Shown: positions 21,677 to 33,164 of the stretch, piece after piece
Position numbering within the stretch: the stretch's first letter is position 1
Layout: each line of letters begins with the position of its first letter
Source of the DNA: Ophryocystis elektroscirrha
Lineage: Eukaryota; Apicomplexa; Conoidasida; Neogregarinorida; Ophryocystidae
DNA length: 64,000 nucleotides
Assembly (NCBI GenBank): GCA_030141585.1
Contig: JAQIFP010000001.1
Location: 248,001-312,000 of the forward strand
Direction: 5' to 3'
Translations under genes and position numbers: made by a program
Notes under the pieces: generated by a model
What the model was told of the DNA's origin: nothing
Database searches by the model: none
What the model saw: the letters and a program-made list of their open reading frames with translations, nothing else

Positions 21677-22289
21677 ATGAAACGACGTTCACCGTATTGT
21701 TCTAAAAAGCCTTTTATCTCAAATAATGCAATAGACTCTTATAAAAATAAAATTCTCCTTCAAAAAGGCCAAGAACTTGTGATTGAAAAAAACAATGTTG
21801 GTAATTTATTAGAATACAAAAATTATTATTATTATTTTTTATAATTGATACTCTATATACATAAAAATTTTTCAGACAATCTTGATGAATTAGATGATTC
21901 AAATGATTTTGAAGATATCCCTAATCTAGAAGAAAAAGAAAATATCCGAAAACTTTTGGATACTGAAGAATTTGGTCAAGAAGATGATGACAGTGATTAT
22001 AATGAAAGTGAAAATGACAGCTCTGAAGAATTTTCAAGTGAAGGAGCAATCGGTGAAGAGGTTCAGGAAGATGATTTAACCCCTGAAGAAGCAATGCTTG
22101 AAGAAAGAGCAAAGTTGTTAGAACTTGACCTTGTCCATTTCCCAGTCAAAATATTTAGTGATTATGAGAGCCATTGTCTTAATGTAACGAACTACTTGAC
22201 TTATATTAATAATTATAAGACATACATGTATACACATATGTATATATATATGCATAAATATACATATATATACATATATATACATATAC

Positions 22290-22338
<49 letters not shown>

Positions 22339-22885
22339 GATTAATAATTTTTATTAATGCAAATCAAAATAAAAATTTTCCCAAATTATTTTTAATATCT
22401 ATGCTTAGTTAATTACAGGATTAATTGAATCATATATTCCTCAAGAGATCAAGTCCGGTGCTGTTTCCGAAGATTCAGATATAAGTAATGATTTTCTGTT
22501 GTTTAAACATATTTTAAAGAAATCCAAGCTGATCAGCTATTTAATCTTTTTCTATCTCTTGCTACCCCATCTACCTCTGAGAATGATTTACTTAAATCTG
22601 AAGCTAGCTCTGATTCTCAAGTAAGATGCTAGTATTAATGAAATTGAATTCCAAACAGTTACATGTATACAAGTTGTTTAAAAATTTGTTAATTTAGAGC
22701 TAACGTGAATACAGCAATTACGGTGTATTGTATTAAGATTTTTTTTTTTTATGTGCTTTTATTCTGTTATTATATATTTTCTTTAGAAAAGAGAATTATC
22801 GTCAACGCCAAGCCCATCAATTTGCTTCAAAAATGTGAATGTTGAAGAGACTTCTATAAAAAGAAAAATTGATAATGATAAGTAA
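21677..22885 (+). CDS. Acidic nuclear-type protein of unknown function
   Basis: Five exons, about 240 residues. The N-terminus is basic (MKRRSPYCSKKPF), followed by a strongly acidic centre with many DD, EE and SS pairs, then IPQEIKSGAVSEDSD, IQADQLFNLFLSLATPS and a final exon ending KRKIDNDK. Splice phases agree across all junctions, including a 35-nt intron before IQADQLF, which supports one gene. I do not recognise the family. An acidic chaperone or transcription-associated factor is conceivable but unproven. The intron at about 22152-22420 contains about 120 bp of TATATATACA-type repeats. It is divergent from the PDK1-like gene. Confidence 0.65.
22228..22338. repeat. TA/TACA repeat tract in an intron
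   Basis: Alternating TATATACA and TA units for over 100 bp inside the intron of the acidic-protein gene. The open frame across it (MYTHMYIYMHKY type) is repeat-derived and not a real exon. Confidence 0.85.
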
Positions 22886-23089
22886 CAGGTTAAACAAATC
22901 GATGAATTTTTTTTTTTTTAAAATCAATGAAGAAACTGACTTGATATCAATTATAATTATTATTATTAATTGTTACATCTGAGGAATATTTCACAAGCAC
23001 ATAACAAATTATCTAAGTTTACGAATTTATTGACTCGAACAAAGAAAGTTTGATTAAATTATATTTGTCTAGTATATATTGTGTATTTT

Positions 23090-23720
23090 ATGTCACATGA
23101 CGTAGAAATTCACATTGATGACATATCTTTTACACAAAAAAAACCATTCAAAATTAATAAATGTATAATAACGGCTGGTTTAATCCATGAAGATGGTTTA
23201 GAGCTACTCACAAATATAAATTCAGAACAAAATTTATTATTTGGTTACCGTAATACGAAGCCAGGTGAGAGTGAATCAAGTTTTATTTTATTATACAGTG
23301 CCTGCATCATACTCTAGTGATCTGGGTTGTTTGAATGTACTAAGATCTCATGTTAATCAGACGCTTAAAATATTTGATGCAAAGCATTCAGATAAAGTGG
23401 AAATTTTACTTTGGATATTCAGACTGGTATACGTCAATCATAATTTTGAGGAAATTGATAAAGATAGCGTTGGTACACACATAAGTGAGGATGATAGTAT
23501 GTGCGTTTTTTCTACGCGAAATTTTATGAGTCAAATAAATCGATCCATAAATGATTATACATCTTACAAGTCTCAAGTTAATTTAGACATTATTAATGGA
23601 AGACCAGTTGTATATTTAGCAGGATTATGCTACTTTTCAATTGACTCCAAGAACGCTAACGACTTCATGAATTTAGATATATATTCTATGAGTTATATGG
23701 TAAAGAAAATACCTTATTAA
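23090..23720 (+). CDS. Two-exon protein of unknown function
   Basis: About 198 residues in two exons joined over a short GT-AG intron (about 23265-23300) that keeps the phase. It reads VEIHIDDISFTQKKPFKIN, CIITAGLIHEDGLELL, then after the intron SSDLGCLNVLRSHVNQTLK, EILLWIFRLVYVNHNF, and an ending INGRPVVYLAGLCYFSID before MSYMVKKIPY. I do not recognise it. It is globular, neither low-complexity nor membrane-bound, and has no signal peptide. The start is set at MSHDVEI; an in-frame ATG nine bases upstream is equally possible. It lies 200 bp after the acidic-protein gene and in front of the long gene starting at 24084. Confidence 0.6.
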
Positions 23721-24083
23721 TTAAATGCATTGTAATCACTTTTATAATGTATTTTAGCATAAAATAAGTAATATATAGTTTATCTTAAGAATGAATCTAA
23801 TTTAATCATAGCGTATCCGTAATAAGCTGTCATGCTTATATTATATTATAATGTTATTGATAAAAATCATCATAATATAATAATGTTAATTGTCGATTAT
23901 TCATGTGTTTCTTTAGCAGTGCTTGAGTTACATTTTAAGTAACAACAAAATAATTGTGATGTATCATGTTAATAGAATTATAAATTCTTTATATCATTAA
24001 AAAATCAATCAGAATTCAGTTAATCTGTTTGAAAATAATTTACATTTTTTTTTATTTTTACTCTCTCAAGTTTAATTTTTATA
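23721..24083. other. Intergenic, no gene seen
   Basis: A+T-rich DNA between two plus-strand genes. It should hold the 3' end of the first and the promoter of the second. Nothing coding was recognised. Confidence 0.5.
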
Positions 24084-27000
24084 ATGAGTTGTATTTACCC
24101 GAAGATTGCACCTTTCCAAGTATCACACCAAAACCAATTGGTATGTGTTCAAGTTGTATTACATAAAAACTCTATTTAGGTACAATAAAAATAAAGAGTT
24201 TTTTAATTAGTAGACCAAGCTCAATTATAAAAGCTTTTCCTGGATATGATGGAATTTCTAAAATAGCAAAAGGTGTATATATTACAGTTTTCCGAATTTT
24301 TAATGTTCCCACGATATATTATGGTCATAACTTAAAGGCAGCATATCAATTAGCTAAGCAAAAACAGCTACTGCAGATTTTCTGGAAAGATACATTTTGG
24401 GGTTTCCGGGAATGTGAGACACAGAAAACTTATCTTAAAGAAAAAAATGATAACTCTGTTTGTTTTGAGTATCAATTTAAACAAAAGGTAGTAGATAGAA
24501 TAAACTATAATAAGTTAATATTAATCAATATAAGAAGGTTATTTTTGCAGATAATACACAGTAACCAAAATTAAAATATATCTAGTAGTTCGTATATATA
24601 TATATATATATATAGCATGTTTTAAAATAATTATTTATTTCAGTTAAAACAATTGATCGTATAGAAATTTAAATTTCAATTTCGATAGGTTTTTATTATG
24701 CTTCCAAGTCATTGTATTCAATCAATCATTTTCAAGTTCATTACAACTTCAAAAATGAATAAAGATCCTGTTTGCGAAGTGCAAATCTCTCATATTTTAG
24801 GGAAAAATATAACTTGTGATCTTATATCAGATACTTTTTTTGGAACGTTGAATGTATTTATAGAGGCATATCCACCTGATTCTAAAATCCATAAGTTTTT
24901 TAGGAAAAACGTTGAGCACGTAGAATACGAGGTTCATAAATCAACCACCTCTATCTATATGCTGCTAAAAAATTCAAATAAACGCGAAAATTATGTGACC
25001 AACACTGAACTGGAACCATTTTTATTCTCAAACAAAAAGTTTTCATTAATGCCGTTTAAGAAATTTAGTTCATTCAATAAAGAAAAAAATTTCAATAATG
25101 TCGATAACATGCTTGATAGTAAGGACATTTATTTATTTGAACATGTGCCATTACATGGAATTGCAGGCAATGTTATTCGTTGTGTTTTGAAAATTGATAA
25201 ACATGTTAGTACTCCTGAAAAGTTGTTTCAAAGTTTAAAGAGCAATTTAAGTTTATCACAGCGCATTTTTAATAAATCTTTAGTTCCTGAAGTTATTGAA
25301 ATAAATCAGTGGGATTGCATCCAGAACTACGATCAACCAACTAATACTTATGTACTCAGATTTATTTGTACAAGGTAATGCTTATGTTAGTAGATAATAA
25401 TTTGCACGGATAATTATTTTATTTATTAAATAGCTGATATGAAATGTATTAATATAATATTATTAATAACAAATTCAGTTAGTAATACATTATTAATCGA
25501 TTTTATGATATACTCACGGACTACATTGCTCATTCATTTGACGAATATAATATAATTCATTCTTTAGATCTGGAGAAACGAAATTTTTTATTAACTATAA
25601 AGGTCAACCATTAGCAGGGTTTCCAATACAACTAACTATTTCAAGTAATTTGCTTGAGCCTCAAAAAATAAAATACGTTTCAACCGAAAATGTTTCATAT
25701 ATGTACTCATATGATCCTAAACTACTCTATATCTACAAAAATCTTATTCATAAAGTTCCTGAAGAGTATTTAGAAGAATTTCAAGAATACGTGGAAACTA
25801 ACAAAATATTAACCCTCAATTCAAATATACTGCAGTTTTATATTTTAGATGAGTTTGGCAACAAGATCAAAAATAGTCCGCATGATATTAAATTACTAGG
25901 AAATAATATCAAAGTTTTAAATATCAATCAAAACGTCCAAAATGGTATGATTGAAGCAAAATTCGTTTGCTGCAAATCATTCGACTCCAAATCAAATAGT
26001 TTCTGGTTTCTTGATAGACAAATATACAAATTAGACGATTTGACAAACGAAGAAAATAGTTACATAGTTTCTGATATCACCGAACCTCAAGAATACAATT
26101 TCTTAGAATTAACAGATTCAGAAAAAATTCTTAATCCTTTGTTATGTTATAAAAAAATAATCTCTGAAATTGAGAGAAATATTGAATCCGAATCCAATAT
26201 CGATTTAAAATTCAATGAACTTTTAAATGACTCAACTATATTTGAGGAAGAACCTAATTGCTCGATTAGTAGTTCAAACAAAGCTAATTTAAAAATAAAA
26301 AAATTCCGTTATATAACAACTTTTGATATTGAACCCATTGATTTGTCTCTAGATATTAAAATAGAGGACATACTCGATTATGCTCATGAATCTTATTTAC
26401 CATGTAAACATGACCAAATTAAAATCTTGGTCGATGGTAAAGAGTTAAAGCAGAATACTATTTTTATCAAGTTTAATAATGAAGAATGGTTTGACAATGT
26501 CTACAGTCAAATTAATACTCATATCCACAATTTATCTTTAATAAATCGAATAGATGAGCAAATAAAAGATCAATCTCATGAAGCTGCTGAAACTATCAAG
26601 AATATTTCCAACGAGCAACTTCAATTCTTACATGATCAAAATAATCTGCTTCAATGTTTAGCAGAATCAATTATCAAAAACACAAAAATGGTAAAAAGTC
26701 TATTTGATATATAAATTTGAACCAAAATTAATATATATAATTTTAAAAATATATATAAATATATATTTATATATATATGTCTAAATATTATCTACAATAT
26801 AATTGAAGGTATATGTAAATTTTAAGACTAAGCACCTTGAAGTTTAATTTCTAAATTATAAATAATTAGATAATAGATAGAAAAATTTTAATTTAAATAT
26901 TAGTCGACTGAAATATTGAATCAAGGGATAAGCGACAAATTCAAAAGAAATGAACCAATCGAAAATTGGTGGACTTCGGCGAACGATTTCAGGTATGAAT

Positions 27001-29467
27001 AAAAATGTTTTTAACTATGTTTCACAGACAAGCATTATTGAAATTCAAAAAATCAATGGTTTATTACAGTGATTCTAAATCAAATATAAACCAAATTATG
27101 TTGAAATATGATTCCCAAGTAACTCAGTGCCTTAAAAACGTGCAACAAGAATTGAACCAATTTAAATTAATAGCTGACAAATATATGGTTGAAGCAGCAA
27201 AAATGGCAGCTCGTTTTTATGTTAAATTCAAACTTCATGTAACGAGAAAACTTCGATTTTACCTTGAAAAACTGGAATCAAACACTTTTCAAAGCCTTGA
27301 AGATATTTTATTAGTACATAAAAAAATTGCGTAAATAATTTGAATGATAATTAAGCTTTGTTCCATAGTGCTGAATTAAGAACATTAGGAAAGTATGAAG
27401 TTGCAGATATGATTGAAAATTTGGCAACTACCATTATCAAAGTAATGTGATAGAATCAAGTAATTTATTTATTAGGAAATGAATTTGCAACGGATATACA
27501 CCATATTGCAATTAGAACAAAAAAACATACAAATACAGCAAGAAACAATTAGCAAAAAAAAGAGAAATGTTGAAGACGTTAAAGAGCATCTCAATCAGTT
27601 AAAGGAATACACAGAAACACAAAAGTGGTATCATGAACCACTTCCTCCCATGCATAAAACAACGTGTAATAAATGTTATTCTAATTAAAATCTTTTCTAG
27701 ATACACAAACAGATGATCCATTAAGTAATTTGCAATCTGTTTTTGGCCCAATGTTTGTATATCGTGCATTTGGAAAATCCCTGTATTTTGATGATACGTT
27801 CGACGAAGATGATATTAAAGCAGTTATATCTCGAGAACCTATGAGAAAACAAATAAAAGTAAATAACTTGCGATTTTTTGCATATTTTTATAAAGGATGT
27901 TTGGAAATCAATTTCTCTTCGTGAAATTCAAGCATTCGAAATATTTTTGAATGGTTGTCCTCGGTAATTAGAAATTTTGCAGTACATTAAAATGCGTAGA
28001 ATATCCACTACATTTATGGAAGTATTTGATACTCTATGTGATCATAAAAACTCTAAACAAGGAAATAGATTGGTTGGAATTACGTGGGATTCATTTAAAA
28101 GATTGTGCAAAGACTTAAATTTACATGTTGATTTTTTAAACGATCCCACAGCGGTATAATTAAATTAAGTCTATTATATATATAGATTCGTCGATTGTTT
28201 GTTAAATTTTCTTATTATGACATGTCTGAGATTAATGAAGATTTATCAGCGAATAAAAAAATCGTAAAAATTTTTTGGGGACCCTGTTTAAGAGAATTAG
28301 CTTATTTGAATGAACTTAATAAGGTGAATTTCTAATTATTGAAAAGAAAAAAGTTTACATTGATTTAATTTGATTAATTGATATTGTACAAATTTTATTA
28401 TAGTGTATAAGCTATATTAAATTATTATATACACAATAATTATTAAACTTATAATTAATTAGTTAATTAGTTAAATTTTGTTAAATACATATATGTCAAC
28501 TAATACTCAATATTGACAGCTTCATATATACTTGTTCAGTTTGAATATAAATGTGATTTATTCTGTTATGAATCTATAACAGATTAAAGCAGTCCATAAT
28601 TGATGGTGTAATCAATCAATTAATCAAACATTTTATATAATAAATACATCTACGATAATTATGAAGTTGAACAATTATAAATTGATATGGGAAAGTTTTA
28701 TAGCAAAATAGTCAACTTATTTCATTCATACAATGTAAATGTATATTAGAGATAAAAAGAATGAATCTTTAAATTAGTTTTAAGCGTATCATAAAATTTA
28801 TAATTAATTAAGAATTAATACCTTATTACATCGACTTTTTTTTTAGAATTTAGAGATTTCGGTGAACAAATGTAAAGAGTTGACTCGCCCTGAAGCTTTT
28901 TATTACTTTCTAATCAATAATTGGATTCCATTTTATGCTAATAAATTTCCATTCTATCCTGACGCTGTCTACATACCGATATTACCAGATGAATCTCAGA
29001 AAAAAACAGTACCCAAAGATGTTGTTAAATCATTTGATTCAAATTTAAAAGATTATCTATATGTTTATACTGACATAGACTTAATAAGAGAAAAATTAAA
29101 TTTGCTAACTACATCGAATCGTAAATTATCAAAAAAAGAATTTGTAAAAGTGTTTGAGGTATATTTAATATTATGAATAAAAATATCAGTTTATGAACAT
29201 CACCCCACACTATGTTTCTTCCGTGGAGTTAGATGATGTTTATACAAAATATGAATATAATTTGCAAGCGGTGATACATAAAAATACAATATCTTGCTTT
29301 AGGTCACAAATAATACAAACATTTTAATCGAATATATACTAGATGTTTTGATACAATATGTAAGAAAGAATACTCAAGGGAAAAATACTATATTTGAAGC
29401 CAAAAACGAGCTAAAATTAACTTTAAAAACTATAAATCTATATAAAATGCCAAATCGAACAATTTAA
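24084..29467 (+). CDS. Long multi-exon protein with possible filamin/Ig-like repeats and coiled coils
   Basis: Many exons joined by short introns, over 1200 residues. No signal peptide or membrane span is seen. GETKFFINYKGQPLAGFPIQ resembles the end of a filamin (ABP280) Ig-like repeat, and LQFYILDEFGNKIKNSP may be part of another; both calls are inference. After 26500 the protein becomes helical with coiled-coil patterns (DQSHEAAETIKNISNEQL, CLKNVQQELNQFKLIADKYM, IQIQQETISKKKRNVEDVKE), then a globular part with NLQSVFGPMFVYRAFGKSL and ITWDSFKRLCKDLNLHVDF. The stop at 29465-29467 abuts the stop of the RRP6 gene on the other strand. The 5' part (24084-24480) joins the next exon only if an intron ends at about 24687, so two genes are possible. 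A cytoskeletal role is only a suggestion. Confidence 0.55.
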
Positions 29468-31710
29468 TTAAGGTTTGATAGCCATCCATGTCTTTAATTT
29501 CAAAACTTTGCGAGATTTCGTATCAGCACATATAGGCTGCGTTTTTTTACCTTTTTTATTTTTTTTACTACTTTCGTTTTGAAATTCATTTTTCATAGTT
29601 TCTTTTAATTGTATGGGACCAGGAAGTATAAAAGAAGGTTTCTTGTTCAATTTATCTGATACAACTTTTTGATTCCGTTTTGTTTGGTACTCTAGTGGTA
29701 TATTCAAAGTTGACACAAAAACATTATCCATTTTACTTAAAGGAATGCTAGAAATATGAATCTCATTTATGTTATTCATTATAACTACATTAGACGGCGA
29801 GTTAGACAATAAATCGGCTTTATCAGAATCTAGATTATTTGAAACTTGTTCCATTTGACTAATTAATAGTTGAATATGTTCCTCGGTTTTGCCATACTGC
29901 AATAAAGAAAAAAAAATCAAAATAAGTTAAATTATTACCTTTATCAAATCTAATATAATGTCCATATTTACTCCATAACATATATTATTGAAAACTTCTA
30001 AATCTGTGCATTTATATAACTCATTTTCAGTAGAAGGAGCAAATAGTGCTAGGTTTAGCAAATCGATATTTTTGATAAAATTAAAGGGTTTCTTGTCATG
30101 ACATAAAGCATATATTTCTCTCCACTCTAGTAACAATTTCTAAATTATGTATTTATGTATCATTTAATAAATATACCAAAATTGATAAAGTTTCCATAGA
30201 ATTTGGAAATTTATTAGATGAAATTGTGCTAATAATATTCTTAGCTTTAATAATAAATTGCTGTGGCTTAAATAAAAAGAACTTCTTCATTGTAATTTGT
30301 TGACTTCTTTCAAAACAAGTTTGTAAAAGATTATTCTGAAGTTTAAGACATAAATTTATAATACAATAATTTCTGATTTATTAAACTTTGTTGTTCTATA
30401 ATGTATGTTATTTACCTCAATTAAGTAATTTCTTAGGTTATCATAAATATACAGCAAGTAATGAGTATCTGAAGCAGCATATAGAATCATTTTAGTGGGG
30501 ATAGGACGTTGACTCCAATCAGACAATTGAAAACGTTTTTTTTGCCTTTTTGTCATTTGAATATCATTCTAAAGTGATATACAAACCAATTATATATACA
30601 TACTTTGCAGTAAAGCTCAAGTAGATCGGATAAAGAGTTACCATCTGTTTTTTTAGCCAATATAGATGCAATATGCGTATCAAATAAATTAACAATGTAT
30701 ATTCGAAATTCCCTTTGAAGCCATTCTACATCATTTGAAGCTCCATGTAGCACTTTAAGTATTTTAGGATTTGCAGTAATTAAATTCAGGTTTCTTAAGG
30801 TGTCTTTGTCAAATAATAAAGTATCAATTATATATGTTTTAACTCTTGTGCTTATTTGTATGAGACATATAAACCCCCAATATGTGTTATGTGAGCTGTG
30901 CTCCACATCAATGGCCACCTCTGTTTGACTTAAAACATCATTTATTAACAAATTTAATGACTCTTTATCTGTAACCCAATTTATTGTACGTAGTGTTAGT
31001 TTTTCGTATTTTTTGGGATCATTTATTTCATTTATATTTAACTTTCCTTCAGGTTTATTTTTATCAAACCAATCAAGGTCTAGAATGATATTTAAATACG
31101 GATTAGGTAATCCTTTTTGACTATAAATTTCTTCAAGTATTCGAGCTTGTCTTTGTTCTATAGGTATTTCTTTATTAAAATAGTGCTTCTCATAAATCTC
31201 AGATGCGAATCCTGAATTTATTTCTGATTTATCTACAAAATAGTCTACTGACTTTGCAGAGTAAATGGTCTTCTGTGTGATGTCAGAAAACATTGAGTTC
31301 ACTATTTTATTATTATTTGCACTTTGTAAAGAACGGTCAGCTTTTGCTAATAATAATTCAACAGTATCATATACAGTTGAATTTTTTATAGAACAATCTA
31401 TATTGTTAAAATTACTATTCACGGATACTCGTTGTTTCTTTGGTTTTTTTCTCACGTAATCAATAAGTAAATTCAAATTATAGCATATATTAGAGTCTAT
31501 ATCTGATAGCCTTTTCTCTAATTTGCTATCACTTACAGCAATTGAGTATGCTTGCTCGTTGGGCAGTTGATTAGCTTCTCGAACAGCTGCTACTGAATAA
31601 TCAAGTAAAGTCTTCAAGTAATCCGGAGATTCGCATTTTAGAATTTCTGTTATTACTTTAGTCTTCGCCAGCTTAATTAAACGTTTAAGGTACGAAAAAC
31701 TTTCTATCAA
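29468..31710 (-). CDS. RRP6: Exosome 3'-5' exonuclease RRP6 (EXOSC10)
   Basis: Multi-exon. The N-terminal 100 residues resemble the PMC2NT region that binds Rrp47. The DEDD exonuclease domain shows motif [21 protein letters not shown], motif [18 protein letters not shown] with [20 protein letters not shown], and motif [20 protein letters not shown], with the Tyr and Asp of the DEDDy type intact. An HRDC-like helical region follows ([31 protein letters not shown]) and a basic C-terminus. This nuclear exosome cofactor trims rRNA, snoRNA and faulty transcripts. Introns are about 35-60 nt. The start is [11 protein letters not shown] at 31710. The stop codon occupies 29468-29470, directly next to the stop of the convergent gene. 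Confidence 0.9.
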
Positions 31711-31911
31711 TAAATATTTAAGTTTTTAGTTTTTAACTTATTATTTTTTACTATCTGTAATTTTTTATTAATTTTGTATTTTTTAATGTAATTATAATTA
31801 TGTGTGCTTATATTAAAAGTTTATTACAATATAATAAATGAATTTATAGGTCCAAAATAACTGTTAAAAAGCATCGTTAAATAATTTTCAAAATAATTTA
31901 TACTAGATTAC

Positions 31912-32354
31912 TTATCGAAACTTTTTATTTGATCTAATTTGTTTAGAAGTGTCAGAAATTATTTTTAGTAATTCATTGTCACCTTTTAACGTATTCAAAA
32001 GAATATCAATCTGAATTAATATATTAATAAAATAATTAGTACAGGTGCACCTTGAGCTACTAGTACATGTTCTATGCCTCTTGCTGCATCAAGTCGCTGA
32101 AACAATATTTAAGATAATTGGTATTTTTTTATACCAAAGAGGCAACATCATTTATATCGCGTCGCAAAGATTCCCATTTTTCATAATTTAAATTTTTTTC
32201 TGCACTTTGTTTTAAATATTTGATTATATTAAACATACTCTTTATTCGCACTTTCTAATAACCCTAAGTGTATATGACGTGTTATAGGTTTGCTTAAAAA
32301 ACCTTCCCATAAAAACGAAGTGACAAAAAATATTTGCAAAATATACTGTAACAT
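31912..32354 (-). CDS. Small protein with N-terminal membrane segment
   Basis: Four short exons, about 110 residues, found only by splicing. MLQYILQIFFVTSFLWEGF opens with a hydrophobic segment, then SKPITRHIHLGLLESANKE, EKWESLRRDINDVASL, QRLDAARGIEHVLVAQGAP and an ending TLKGDNELLKIISDTSKQIR before NKKFR. Introns are about 30-55 nt and phases agree. The start ATG is at 32352-32354. I do not recognise it. A single N-terminal membrane anchor with a helical soluble part is the likely form, perhaps of ER or mitochondrial membrane. It lies 201 bp upstream of the RRP6 start on the same strand. Confidence 0.5.
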
Positions 32355-32674
32355 AAATATCTACCGACATTTGTAAATATTGAAAATATTATTATTTTTG
32401 GCAACAAAATTTAAATATTTAATTAGCTTTTAATATTTTATTTTGAAAAAAAAATATTTTTATAAACATAAAGTTGTGTAAATTTGTTAACGTTAGTAGT
32501 CTGCATGTAATTGAATATTTGTTGAGATACTGTAATTCAGTTCTTAACTAAGATTTTCAATTAATGTACTATATATTATACAAAGTTATTTTAACACTAA
32601 ATTATTAAAATAAATAATAATATTGTATAATCAATTCGGAAGATATTTCGAAGCATATTTACTCATATTGTAAA
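32355..32674. other. Intergenic, nothing recognised
   Basis: A+T-rich DNA upstream of the small membrane-protein gene. No reading frame or repeat of note was seen. Confidence 0.4.
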
Positions 32675-32978
32675 TTACATATAAAGTTGCACAATAAAAG
32701 TAATATAAACCACGACAAATTTCGTTGAAATACATAAAAACAAATTATTATTTAGATATAAACTCTTTATTAAATCCTGTAATTTATTGAATTTTATACT
32801 AGTCTTGGAATACTTAAATGCTTGACTAGATAAATGATTTCCTCTGCATGCAGTTATAACTGGTGATAATATACGATCTATATAATTCTTAGATTTATTT
32901 AAAGTTTCTAAGAGTGTATGATTGGGGTTTAAGTGAAATTTATTTTTTTTTACGAAAATAAATATAAGTCAGTTTCAT
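32675..32978 (-). CDS. Possible small tail-anchored protein (tentative)
   Basis: A minus-strand frame reads TLNKSKNYIDRILSPVITAC and YSKTSIKFNKLQDLIKSLYL, then a hydrophobic end STKFVVVYITFIVQLYM before a stop at 32675. Splicing out a 46-nt GT-AG intron near the 5' end joins it to an ATG at 32976-32978, giving about 90 residues. A C-terminal hydrophobic segment after a helical part resembles a tail anchor. No family was recognised. The next gene, on the plus strand, starts about 190 bp away. The coding call rests on open-frame length and residue pattern only. Confidence 0.3.
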
Positions 32979-33164
32979 AATATTAAATCTTCACTTCCGG
33001 GATCTAATGTAACACATTGTTTAAGATATTAATATGTACTGACCAGAGTATATAAGATATAAAATGTTATTTAATTGAGGAATTTTTGTTATTAGGAAAA
33101 AGTGTCTCTTAATGAATAAAGTACCACAAATATTATAGCGGCTCCTTCTCAATATATAAAAAAT

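Noticed and set aside
22228..22321. Open frame of His, Tyr and Ile over a repeat
   Set aside because: It comes from TATATACA repeats inside an intron and is not a coding exon.
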